Shown here piece by piece: positions 56,748 through 64,000 of a stretch of DNA of 64,000 nt. The stretch lies in NCBI RefSeq assembly GCF_004363245.1, contig NZ_SNYV01000011.1, forward strand, positions 186,001 through 250,000. The letters are read 5' to 3'. The stretch comes from Sphingobacterium yanglingense (lineage in GTDB: Bacteria; Bacteroidota; Bacteroidia; Sphingobacteriales; Sphingobacteriaceae). Position numbers and translations under genes: made by a program. Within the stretch, counting starts at the first letter, position 1. Every line of letters starts with the position of its first letter. Under the pieces are notes generated by a model, which worked only from the letters and a program-made list of their open reading frames with translations, ran no database searches and was not told the DNA's origin.

Positions 56748-58103
56748 ATGAAAACTGATTTTTACTGGGCGGCTTTGCTGCTTTTAATGTTGGTTTGCTC
56801 TTGTAGTGAATCCTGGCTTGATGTAAAACCTTCCAAGTCATTAGTAGATGCGAGTTCTTTAAACGATTTACAAGCTATTTTAGATAACACATACGTAATG
56901 AACGATATGACTGGTTTACAGGAAATTTCTACAGGAGATTTTTTCTTAGAAAATGATGTCTGGAAAAACTTAGATCTTTATTCGGAACGGAATACTTATT
57001 TATGGTTAAAGGATATTTACAATACTGAGAAAATTAATTTTGACTGGACGACAACTTATGAAAAGATTCTACTTTCTAATATAGTACTTGAAAAAGTAGA
57101 AGCTTGGGAAAATAAAAATGGTGTAACCGATGAAAGCAAGAATATAAAAGGGCAGGCACTGTTTTTTAGAGCATTTGATTTTTTTAATCTTGCTCAGCTG
57201 TTTTGTATGCCTTATGGGATGGTAGAATATGAGAGTTATGGTCTTCCTTTACGTCTGAATGCAAACGTAAATGATCTAGCAAAAAGGAGTACAGTATCTG
57301 AAACGTATAACCAGGTGCTGACAGATTTGAAAAAGTCTTCAGGATTTCTATTAACTTCTGATGTTGATAAACTAAGACCTAACAAAGCCGCAGCATTTGG
57401 AATGCTCGCAAGAGTAACTTTGTCTATGCGAAAATACAATGAAGCTAAATTGTATACAGATTCTTGTATAAGGATACAGAAGGAATTGTTAGATTTTAAT
57501 AATATACCTTTCAAATCAACGGGCTATTGTATTCCCTTGTTTAATAAGGAAGTGCTTTTTCACTCTGAGTTGGGATATTATAGAGCAACTTCTGGAGATA
57601 ACTTAAATGTGGCTCCTGATCTTTATGCGTCTTATTCTATAAAAGATTTAAGGCGTAGTCTTTATTTTCGAGAGGCTGGAGACCTCGTGAAGTTTAGAGG
57701 AAGCTTCTCTGGTGGACGTCCGCTCTTTGGAGGAATAGCACTGGGTGAGGTTTATTTGACAAGGGCTGAATGTAGTGCAAGGTTGGGGATTCCTAATGAA
57801 GCTACTGAAGATCTTGGATACTTTATGCTGCATCGCTATACCGAGGTTGATATTCCTGCTAGTCTAGATGGAACTGATCTAATTGAGTTTATCAAAGAGG
57901 AAAGGCGAAAGGAACTTGCTTTTAGGGGGATTCGATGGACAGATATCAGGCGATATAACATGGAGGAAGCCCACGAACATGTTTTTCAGAGAAGAGAGAT
58001 GGAAGGAGTTGGTTATGAAATTGAGCCGAATTCAAGTCGATACATGTTAACGATTCCTGAAAATGAACTTTTAATAAATAAAATACCTCAAAATCCAAGA
58101 TAG
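56748..58103 (+). CDS. SusD/RagB-family lipoprotein
   Basis: A 451-residue SusD with lipobox MLVCSCSESWLDVKP (Cys19 likely, Cys17 close by) and C-terminal EERRKELAFRGIRWTDIRRYN, ending NKIPQNPR. It starts 17 bp after the SusC stop. Middle and C-terminal segments resemble the SusD at 3348-4694, so this pair and the first pair of the window are paralogous. Expected ligand-binding lid of the SusC upstream. Confidence 0.93.
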   Translation: MKTDFYWAALLLLMLVCSCSESWLDVKPSKSLVDASSLNDLQAILDNTYVMNDMTGLQEISTGDFFLENDVWKNLDLYSERNTYLWLKDIYNTEKINFDWTTTYEKILLSNIVLEKVEAWENKNGVTDESKNIKGQALFFRAFDFFNLAQLFCMPYGMVEYESYGLPLRLNANVNDLAKRSTVSETYNQVLTDLKKSSGFLLTSDVDKLRPNKAAAFGMLARVTLSMRKYNEAKLYTDSCIRIQKELLDFNNIPFKSTGYCIPLFNKEVLFHSELGYYRATSGDNLNVAPDLYASYSIKDLRRSLYFREAGDLVKFRGSFSGGRPLFGGIALGEVYLTRAECSARLGIPNEATEDLGYFMLHRYTEVDIPASLDGTDLIEFIKEERRKELAFRGIRWTDIRRYNMEEAHEHVFQRREMEGVGYEIEPNSSRYMLTIPENELLINKIPQNPR

Positions 58104-58106
58104 CGT

Positions 58107-58658
58107 ATGAACTTTCTAAGTAAAATAATAATAACCCTTTTTATGGGGTTTCACTCATTTGTGTATGGGCAATCTGAAAATTTTCCCTCAAAAGATACTA
58201 TTGACTTTTCGAAATATAAACTAGAAGATGCAACAGGGAAAATTGTTCGAATCTCAGATTTTAAAGGTAAGGTTGTCTTTTTAGATTTTTGGTTTACGGG
58301 CTGTGCAGGCTGTAGTATGTTTTATGAACAAACATTTCGCAGGCTTAAAATGAAATACAATAATCAAGTAGTTTTCGTTTCTATATCGATAGACAAAGAT
58401 AGGGAGAAGTGGCATCGAAGTGTAGCATCTGGAATCTATACCGATAGCTTAGCAGTCAATCTTTACACAAGAGGAGAAGAAGAAGAACACAAGTTGATAC
58501 AAGACTTGGGTATTAGGTATTATCCAGCACTATTTATTCTAGATGAAAATCAAGTGTTTGTGAGTAAAGATGAAAATAATGAACTCAGAAAATTAGAAGG
58601 TAATAAAGCGGAGCAACGGCTGTTGGAGGCTTTATTACCTTCTGAAGAGAGAGATTAA
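58107..58658 (+). CDS. Small TlpA/redoxin-like protein with CAGC motif
   Basis: A 183-residue exported thioredoxin-fold protein: signal peptide ending near FVYGQ, then KYKLEDATGKIVRISDFKGKVVFLDFWFTGCAGCSMFYEQTF (Cys66, Cys69) and a cis-Pro in IRYYPALFILDENQ. CAGC replaces the usual WCGPC, with Gly before the first Cys, which should alter redox potential. It begins 3 bp after the SusD stop, so expression is coupled. Probable periplasmic or outer-membrane thiol oxidoreductase serving the SusCD substrate. Confidence 0.87.
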   Translation: MNFLSKIIITLFMGFHSFVYGQSENFPSKDTIDFSKYKLEDATGKIVRISDFKGKVVFLDFWFTGCAGCSMFYEQTFRRLKMKYNNQVVFVSISIDKDREKWHRSVASGIYTDSLAVNLYTRGEEEEHKLIQDLGIRYYPALFILDENQVFVSKDENNELRKLEGNKAEQRLLEALLPSEERD

Positions 58659-58671
58659 AAAGTAATTTTAT

Positions 58672-58700
58672 GAGCTGTCTTACATAAATAAAGACAGCTC
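58672..58700. terminator. Convergent terminator
   Basis: Perfect 10-bp arms GAGCTGTCTT and AAGACAGCTC with a 9-nt loop lie 13 bp after the TlpA-like stop and 16 bp from the end of the convergent minus-strand gene. Probably serves both directions. Confidence 0.75.
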
Positions 58701-58715
58701 GTGAATTAAAAGTGT

Positions 58716-59054
58716 TTAGTTACTTGGTATGTATGTGCCAAGGTCGTCAGCCGATACTTTCGCTCCATTTGGATGCATGCCATTTGTTGGAGTACCTGTA
58801 TGTGTCCATTGAGCAGAACAAGCTTTTTCAGATCTTTCACATCTCCCGGATGTGTCATATACATAATCTAAGGGATTTGTACTTAATGGATTCCCTGATA
58901 TGTTGAAAAACCGATGTTGCTGTTGGGTAGTTTCTTTTTTTTCTACAGGCTTATTGTCCTGTTTTTCAGTTGTAAATGCCGAACCAACAACAGCTAGTCC
59001 TAATAATAGTGCACCACCTAGCACTTTGACCTTGTTTTTAAATGAATTTTCCAC
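58716..59054 (-). CDS. DUF6520-like small secreted protein
   Basis: A 112-residue protein with a signal peptide (KVLGGALLLGLAVVGSAFT), a Lys/Glu/Gln-rich linker and a C-terminal part with two cysteines (SGRCERSEKACSAQWTHTGTP). Length, the two-Cys C-terminus and the position after a MauE/DoxX-like gene fit the DUF6520 family of Bacteroidota. It follows the MauE-like gene by 10 bp. Function unknown; the cysteines could form a disulfide handled by the neighbouring membrane protein. Confidence 0.7.
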   Translation of the reverse strand: MENSFKNKVKVLGGALLLGLAVVGSAFTTEKQDNKPVEKKETTQQQHRFFNISGNPLSTNPLDYVYDTSGRCERSEKACSAQWTHTGTPTNGMHPNGAKVSADDLGTYIPSN

Positions 59055-59064
59055 GTCAATATAT

Positions 59065-59553
59065 TTAATGGTATATAATAATGTTGTTTTTTTGTCGGAT
59101 AGACCAGAGCCCTAAGATTAACCATAGTATATTAAAAGCTAAATGGGTGTTCCATCCCATACTTTCGATTACTCCACCACAACTACATAAGTGGTTAGGG
59201 ACAAAGTACATCATGAGCGCCAGATATAGGGTGAAAATCCCTATGAGCATGGTGCTGCCCAATAATGCTCTTCTTTGAAAACGCGGTATTATCAGACCAA
59301 TAGCCAATAAAATCTCCAACTGTACGACATCCCAGCCGATTGGCTGTGCATAGTTACCAATATAAGGGACATCTGCTATTCCTTTAATAAAGTTTTCCAT
59401 ATCCCACAACTTACTGGATGCAGTGTACATATAGAGTACGGCATAACCATATACGGTAAAATTATAAATAGGTATACTTAGGTGCGAACGATACCAAGTT
59501 GAAAACCTAATTGCCCGATTGATTTTTGCCTGCTTATTACTGTACGTTATCAT
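59065..59553 (-). CDS. MauE/DoxX-family redox-associated membrane protein
   Basis: A 162-residue inner-membrane protein with about four helices (FTVYGYAVLYMYTASSKLW, VVQLEILLAIGLIIP, LLGSTMLIGIFTLYLALMMYF, FNILWLILGLWSI) and the motif HLCSCGGVIESMGW. The pattern matches MauE-like proteins, which support disulfide formation in exported partners. It is co-transcribed with the small secreted two-Cys protein downstream (10-bp gap). The 228 bp between it and the AraC-type gene hold nothing convincing. Confidence 0.8.
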   Translation of the reverse strand: MITYSNKQAKINRAIRFSTWYRSHLSIPIYNFTVYGYAVLYMYTASSKLWDMENFIKGIADVPYIGNYAQPIGWDVVQLEILLAIGLIIPRFQRRALLGSTMLIGIFTLYLALMMYFVPNHLCSCGGVIESMGWNTHLAFNILWLILGLWSIRQKNNIIIYH

Positions 59554-59781
59554 GTTTCTCTTTACTTATGTTTAGCGTTATCGTGTTCGAAAGCATTCTG
59601 TGCTGCGTAGTGTCGCTCTGTCGATTGTCAGCTACAATTCTTTCGTGTCTCACGGACTGGCCGGAATAAGGCGTTTTTCATTTTTATCTTTTTCATTTCT
59701 TTTCTGTCATTGTCTACGTCAAAGTTAGGCCAAGATGAAAAGGTGCAACTGATAGAACACGGATTTTTGAACTGATAGCGA

Positions 59782-60783
59782 TTAGGGCTTGGAGCGTTGT
59801 AGATATTGTGTCGCTGTCATACCTGATGCGTCTTTGAAAAAATGGTAAAAGGCTTCGGGCGAGTTGTACCGCAGTTCGTAAGCACAGTTCTTGGGGCTTA
59901 CTCCCTTGTCAAGTTCTTTTTGTGCCCGTGTCAATAGTAAATCCGTACGGAGTTCGCGAAGGCATTTGCCAAAATGTTGCTTATGATAGCGGTTTACGGT
60001 GTCTAGATCTAGCTTTAGGTCATCGGCTAGCAGATTGATCTGCGTTTCCTGGCCCTTCTCCTCGATGTGCATGGCCAGTAGCTTGCGCGCCTGTATCGCT
60101 ATCTTGAGATCATAGCTCATTTTGGTTTCCTCTTCGGATATCTTCTCGGCCGATAGGTCAATAAGATCGTGGATAATACCGAAGACGAAACTTTCATTTT
60201 TCAGTTTTCTTTTTTTTAAGCCACGGCACAGTGCATGTATGTACATCCAGGTGCGTTTACCAACCTTAAAATCTCTGCTTACCACCACTTCCTCCAGTTG
60301 TGTTCGCCTAGCCCTCAATAGGTCGTGCAAGAATACATAGGGCTTTTTGTTTTTCTTGCGAAATGTTTTGCTCTGGAAGTAATAGCCGAAGAGCTGGCTT
60401 TTTCCGGCCGGTATCTTTAGGCTATAATGACCCGGAGGAAGGTAGTAGTACATACCACGACCGCAGGCTTGTTGGCTGATCAGGTGGCCATTTGTATCGT
60501 ATAGACGGATGGCTGCGCTGGCCTCAAGGACGTATAGTACATGGATGTCGTACAGCTTCACTTTGATCGGAATCGTACGCTCTTCATGGAATAGCGTGTC
60601 CAGACAGCTCAAAAACACTTCCAATGTATCAAACTCTTGTAGTATGGCCTCATCTGTACCGTGCTTCCAGTAGCTGGTTTGACTATCACGGAGTATCATG
60701 TTAGGCTTAAGGCGCTCCAGACAATTAATGCTCGCAACTTTGTCCAGGATATGCCGAAGTTTGGATGTCACGGATCGCTTCAT
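59782..60783 (-). CDS. AraC-family transcription regulator
   Basis: A 333-residue regulator. Residues about 60-160 look like a beta-rich sensing part (VLYVLEASAAIRLYDTNGHLI, YYYLPPGHYSLKIPAGKSQLFGYYF). The C-terminal about 100 residues are an AraC/XylS double helix-turn-helix (INLLADDLKLDLDTVNRYHKQHFGKCLRELRTDLLLTRAQKEL, AYELRYNSPEAFYHFFKDASGMTATQYL). Divergent from the small-ORF/LpxL-like/LytS locus with about 310 bp between, so that locus is a possible target. Confidence 0.85.
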   Translation of the reverse strand: MKRSVTSKLRHILDKVASINCLERLKPNMILRDSQTSYWKHGTDEAILQEFDTLEVFLSCLDTLFHEERTIPIKVKLYDIHVLYVLEASAAIRLYDTNGHLISQQACGRGMYYYLPPGHYSLKIPAGKSQLFGYYFQSKTFRKKNKKPYVFLHDLLRARRTQLEEVVVSRDFKVGKRTWMYIHALCRGLKKRKLKNESFVFGIIHDLIDLSAEKISEEETKMSYDLKIAIQARKLLAMHIEEKGQETQINLLADDLKLDLDTVNRYHKQHFGKCLRELRTDLLLTRAQKELDKGVSPKNCAYELRYNSPEAFYHFFKDASGMTATQYLQRSKP

Positions 60784-60852
60784 AGTTCTTTAGGTTTAAA
60801 CTTTGGTCTTTGCTGTTTAAAACCTACAAATAACACGGGTTTGTCTACCGCT

Positions 60853-60890
60853 GTCAAGTGACGGCGGTGACATCTGCCGTGCACTTTGAC
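60853..60890. promoter_or_regulatory. Imperfect inverted repeat in AraC / small-ORF intergenic region
   Basis: GTCAAGTG-A-CGGC and GCCGTGCACTTTGAC are imperfect complements around GGTGACATCT. It lies 70 bp upstream of the AraC-type gene on the divergent side and could be a regulator site or hairpin. The rest of 60784-61094 shows no gene. Confidence 0.35.
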
Positions 60891-61094
60891 CTATACAGCG
60901 ACCAATAATGCCGTCTATCTGAATAGTAAGGGGGTGACTTGTGGTGCAAAAAGAGATATAAAAACTATCGTTCGTGGATTTTTGATGGGCATTCGTGGAT
61001 AAATTCTTTGAATCACGTAAGCCGTTGCTAGTTTGGCTTTAGATCTAAAAAACGGTTGAGCGCTCAACTTTTGGTTAATTAAAACTTTTAAGTA

Positions 61095-61274
61095 ATGAAC
61101 AAAGTAAAGTTAAATGCACAGCAAAGAGTGGTTGGAGCTATCATCAGAAAGACCACCGCGTACGGGGAAGGCTTATCCTTATCGTTGGGGTCAAGGCCTA
61201 CATTGTTTATGGAGAGTGACGACATCTGCGACGTGATTCTGCCGGGGATGGATCCGATACCTATGGATCGATGA
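61095..61274 (+). CDS. 59-residue ORF with RiPP-leader-like start
   Basis: A 59-codon frame starting MNKVKLNAQQRVVGAIIRKT and ending DDICDVILPGMDPIPMDR. KVKLN at the start recalls the K(L/V)KLN leaders of Bacteroidota natural-product (RiPP) precursors; one cysteine lies in the C-terminal part. Its stop overlaps the next start as ATGA (61271-61274), a typical translational coupling. It could be a precursor peptide, a small partner protein, or a short upstream ORF controlling the next gene. No signal peptide or membrane helix is seen. No maturation enzyme other than the next gene is visible in the window. Confidence 0.5.
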   Translation: MNKVKLNAQQRVVGAIIRKTTAYGEGLSLSLGSRPTLFMESDDICDVILPGMDPIPMDR

Positions 61275-62293
61275 GCATGCAGATCGGCAATAAAGGTTTG
61301 GGCTATGGGTCCAAACCTTTAACAGAAGCAATAGACTGGGATAATCCCAAGAACCTGAACAGCTATACGATGATGTCTGCCAATTTATTTAATTTCTTGC
61401 CCAATATGCCACCCCATAGGCATCTGTCATTGTACCAACAGTATAAAGGACAGCAGTACCTGAATGGAAATGATATCCACCTATTCGAAGGGGACTACCC
61501 ATTGCCCATAGATGGTCTACAGGATTTTGTAGATAGGATATCGAGGGAGAAGGGGATTATTGCTACCTACCATTTTGGACCGTTTCAATTGATCAATTAT
61601 ATCCTGATCAATGCGAATATCCCTTATGTGCTATTGGTGGGGCCGCAGTCGCTCAAAGAATGGCAGTATAGATACCCCGCATTGATGAAGCGTATGGAGC
61701 AGGCTGCGGAAAATAACCGCTTTCAGCTACTGAATGCGCAGCAGCCGTCTTCCTTGCGCAAAATGTATCGCCTATTGGATGAAGGATACCAGCTGTTGCT
61801 ATACATTGACGGCATGGAGGGCATCGACTTATCGGTGCCGGAGCGCAGCATTCAGGTGAGTTACCTAGGCCAGGAGATCCGTGTGGCAAAGGGGGCAGCA
61901 ACTTTAGCCAGCTATTATCAACTGCCTATATATCCCGTGCTCTTGCGTCGTGGTGCCGACAGCATAGCCGTCGAGATGGATAAACCGATCTATGCTGCGC
62001 TCTTTAAAGATAGACATACTTTTATACAAAGTGCTTCCGATCGGCTTTTCGCTTTTCTAGGCAGGTTTGTCCTGCACTGGCCCGAGCAATGGACCAACTG
62101 GAATATGCTGCATCGGTTTTTGGCTGCAGAGCAACCAGTTGGAAACAATGCCTTCTTAGACGGTTTGGAATTGCACGAGTGCTACGGTTTGCTCCAATTA
62201 GAGTCGTCGGGCTATCTATTGGAGAAGTGGAGTTATAAACTTTATCCAATGGTGATAGAAGAGTTTAATGTATTAAAACGTAGTTGGTTATAG
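61271..62293 (+). CDS. LpxL/HtrB-like (LPLAT superfamily) protein with altered catalytic motif
   Basis: A 340-residue protein resembling lysophospholipid/lipid A late acyltransferases: motif IATYHFGPFQLINYIL (His101), then LLYIDGMEGIDLSVP and GAATLASYYQLPIYPVLLRR. In LpxL/HtrB the signature is HX4(D/E), as in HFGNWE; here the acidic residue is Gln106, so classical catalysis may be lost or changed. No N-terminal membrane anchor is seen, unlike LpxL. The start ATG 61271 overlaps the stop of the 59-residue ORF. Family assignment rests on these motifs only. Confidence 0.6.
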   Translation: MSMQIGNKGLGYGSKPLTEAIDWDNPKNLNSYTMMSANLFNFLPNMPPHRHLSLYQQYKGQQYLNGNDIHLFEGDYPLPIDGLQDFVDRISREKGIIATYHFGPFQLINYILINANIPYVLLVGPQSLKEWQYRYPALMKRMEQAAENNRFQLLNAQQPSSLRKMYRLLDEGYQLLLYIDGMEGIDLSVPERSIQVSYLGQEIRVAKGAATLASYYQLPIYPVLLRRGADSIAVEMDKPIYAALFKDRHTFIQSASDRLFAFLGRFVLHWPEQWTNWNMLHRFLAAEQPVGNNAFLDGLELHECYGLLQLESSGYLLEKWSYKLYPMVIEEFNVLKRSWL

Positions 62294-62360
62294 GAATTTT
62301 ATTTGGGTTTATTTTGGTTATTTGTTATCTTCTGATTTTATACCTAACCAAATCTTACGA

Positions 62361-62399
62361 AATACTCATGTTTGGCGAAGCACAAACCCCATGAGTATT
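62361..62399 (+). promoter_or_regulatory. Inverted repeat upstream of histidine kinase gene
   Basis: Perfect 10-bp arms AATACTCATG and CATGAGTATT enclose a 19-nt loop that itself contains TTTG and CAAA. It ends 33 bp before the kinase ATG. Possible operator, or a terminator/attenuator separating the two gene pairs; no T-run follows. Confidence 0.5.
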
Positions 62400-62432
62400 C
62401 CATATGACAGATAAAAGTCAAATTATTTACAT

Positions 62433-63482
62433 ATGAAACTTAAATACCTGTGGGCGAATAGTCTCCGTTTGCAAAAGCAGATTATGCCTTTCTATATCCT
62501 GCTGACGCTTGTAATGAATTATATGGCGAATGATCAAAACAATGTCATGTACCAGCTTATACATCTGGGCTTATTGTGGTTCTTTTTGAATGTCTTATTG
62601 TTGGTGTATCACTATACGGTGGAGACCGCAAATAAACTATTGAAATTCGCAATCATCCTTGCCTCTACGGCGGTGTCTTTACTCTTGGTAATCTGGATTT
62701 TGTACCTCATAGCGCCTGAGTCAAGAGCCTTTTTGTACTGGGAAGATAATGTGACAGTCCCTCTACGCACGGTGCTGTTAATATTTAATAGGTATTTGGG
62801 CATTATGATTTTTGCTGGCTTTATCTATTACCATATACGTTACAAAAATGCACAGGAAGAATTATGGCGAGAGAAAGAAGCAAAGTATCAGCAAGAGATA
62901 GCTGCGAGGGATCTTGAGATAGGCTTTCTATCGGCACAGATGAATCCACACTTTTTACATAATACGTTAAACAATATGGTAGGGGCAGCATATCCTGCAA
63001 ATCCTGACCTAGCCACACAATTGACCAATTTGTCTTATTTGGTACGTTACAAACTCGAGAGTACGAAAAGCGAGAACGCGATCATGGATGAGGCAAAAGA
63101 AATAGAAGCACTAAACGCCTACTTAGAGATTATGAAATGGCAACAACCGCATGCGGATATTCGATTCACTACAGAGGGGCAGGCGCTGGGACAGCGGATT
63201 GTACCCGCGGTACTGCTGGATCTGGTAGAGAATATGTTTACGCATGGTATGTACCGAAAGGGGATAGATCCTATTATCATCCAACGTAAGCTGGCTGAAG
63301 GTCATGTTGTCTATTATCTGAAAAACAAAATAGATCCACAGTCGCAGCGAAAGAAACGGCAGGGGATCGGATTGATCAACTGCAGGCGTCGTTTGGAATT
63401 GCTCTTTGCCAATAAGTACAAGCTCAATACCTGGGCAGATGACGGAAACTGCTTTAATGTAGATTTAATTATTTATCAATAA
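62433..63482 (+). CDS. LytS-type sensor histidine kinase
   Basis: A 349-residue membrane kinase: four predicted helices in residues about 15-135, a coiled linker (EELWREKEAKYQQEIAARDLEIGFL), the His_kinase (LytS/YehU) domain with AQMNPHFLHNTLNNM (His173 as phosphoacceptor) and ATP-binding motifs VENMFTHGMYRKG and RQGIGLINCRRRLELLF. No periplasmic sensor domain, so it senses through its membrane part. It stops at TAA 63480-63482; the response-regulator frame continues in the same frame. Confidence 0.92.
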   Translation: MKLKYLWANSLRLQKQIMPFYILLTLVMNYMANDQNNVMYQLIHLGLLWFFLNVLLLVYHYTVETANKLLKFAIILASTAVSLLLVIWILYLIAPESRAFLYWEDNVTVPLRTVLLIFNRYLGIMIFAGFIYYHIRYKNAQEELWREKEAKYQQEIAARDLEIGFLSAQMNPHFLHNTLNNMVGAAYPANPDLATQLTNLSYLVRYKLESTKSENAIMDEAKEIEALNAYLEIMKWQQPHADIRFTTEGQALGQRIVPAVLLDLVENMFTHGMYRKGIDPIIIQRKLAEGHVVYYLKNKIDPQSQRKKRQGIGLINCRRRLELLFANKYKLNTWADDGNCFNVDLIIYQ

Positions 63483-63488
63483 CGGGAT

Positions 63489-64000
63489 ACGGAAAAAATA
63501 CGAACCTTTATACTGGATGACGAAGCAATGGCGATAGCCATCGTACAGCAACATGCGGAGCTCCGAGACGATCTATTGATCGTGGGGACTGCTACTGATC
63601 CGTTGGATGCATTGGATATGATCCCCGATCTGGATGTCAAACTCATATTTGTAGACATGACGATGGAAGGAATGAGTGGGCCGGAGTTTATAAAATTGCT
63701 AGGTCCATCTTACCACTATATCTGTTGTTCGGCATATAATGATTATGTAGACCAGACATCAATGCTGAATGTACCGAACTATATCCTCAAGCCTTTTAAG
63801 CCAGAGGAATTCAAGATCAACGTGGACCTCCGGTTGGCATCGATTCGCGATCAGGAGCTGGCGCAGAAGATCCGAGAGGACGAGATTAAAATGAAAGAAG
63901 GAGGCTTGTGCGTGTATTTCCGTAACGATAAAGTGTCTAAGTACATCCCATTTTATACGATAGAGGTATTGAAAGGCGATTCGGACGAAACCCTGTTTTA
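63489..64000 (+). CDS. LytTR-type response regulator, truncated by window end, no standard start codon
   Basis: A receiver domain is clear: ILDDE (Asp10, Asp11), phosphoacceptor FVDMTM (Asp56), CSAYND (Ser81) and ILKPFKP (Lys101). After a linker the start of a LytTR-like domain is visible (GLCVYFRNDKVSKYIPFYTIEVLKG). The frame is open from the kinase stop at 63482 but contains no ATG, GTG or TTG before the DDE motif; the first ATG (63528) would remove the acidic pocket. ACG 63489, in the place where homologues have ATG-(E)KIR, is the most likely initiation site or a mutated ATG. Numbering assumes that codon as residue 1. Confidence 0.8.

Noticed and set aside
1..64000. CRISPR arrays, tRNA or rRNA genes, intact insertion sequences, polysaccharide-degrading enzymes
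   Set aside because: Looked for and not seen: no regularly spaced repeats, no tRNA or rRNA signature, no transposase, and no recognisable glycoside hydrolase, lyase or sulfatase beside any SusCD pair.

Overview
The window looks like chromosomal DNA from a Sphingobacterium-like member of the Bacteroidota (Sphingobacteriaceae). The evidence is six SusC/SusD outer-membrane uptake loci, ECF sigma / FecR anti-sigma pairs with DUF4974-type C-termini, SusC proteins with an N-terminal STN signalling domain, mostly weak Shine-Dalgarno sequences, and promoter -7 boxes of the TAnnTTTG type. Genus is an inference from protein style and gene order. No rRNA, tRNA, CRISPR array or intact insertion sequence is visible.

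Layout. 1-4694: end of an upstream gene, then a SusC/SusD pair without STN domain. 4695-8629: a relic-rich intergenic stretch, an FtsX/MacB-type permease and a SecD-head-like lipoprotein; a 59-bp relic of the lipoprotein gene's 3' end lies on the other side of the permease. 8826-18109: sigma, FecR, STN-SusC, SusD and an S9 prolyl-oligopeptidase-family peptidase, which points to peptide uptake. 18849-29377 and 29470-40955: two consecutive paralogous operons (sigma, FecR, STN-SusC, SusD, DUF4843 lipoprotein, PKD-like lipoprotein, thioredoxin-fold protein); the second has two thioredoxin-fold genes. 41006-43697: a MocR-type regulator divergent from two GNAT acetyltransferases, with TGGACTA repeats between. 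43851-51981 (minus strand): sigma, FecR, STN-SusC, SusD, TlpA. 52107-58658: an HTH regulator divergent from a SusC/SusD/TlpA-like operon that has no sigma/FecR pair of its own but has a long, apparently structured leader. 58716-59553 (minus): a DUF6520-like small secreted protein and a MauE/DoxX-like membrane protein. 59782-64000: an AraC-type regulator divergent from a 59-residue ORF, an LpxL/HtrB-like protein, a LytS-type histidine kinase and a response regulator cut by the window end.

How the genes work together. The main theme is TonB-dependent import through SusCD complexes; four of six loci switch by FecR/sigma cell-surface signalling. No glycoside hydrolase, polysaccharide lyase or sulfatase accompanies any SusCD pair; the companions are thioredoxin-fold proteins (four loci) and a serine peptidase (one locus). 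The natural reading is import of peptides or disulfide-containing material rather than polysaccharide, but no substrate can be read from sequence.

The least explained locus is 61095-64000. A short ORF with a KVKLN-type start is translationally coupled to an acyltransferase-like protein whose HX4(D/E) motif reads HX4Q, followed by a two-component system whose response regulator has no ATG, GTG or TTG start and lies in the same frame as the kinase, just past its stop codon.
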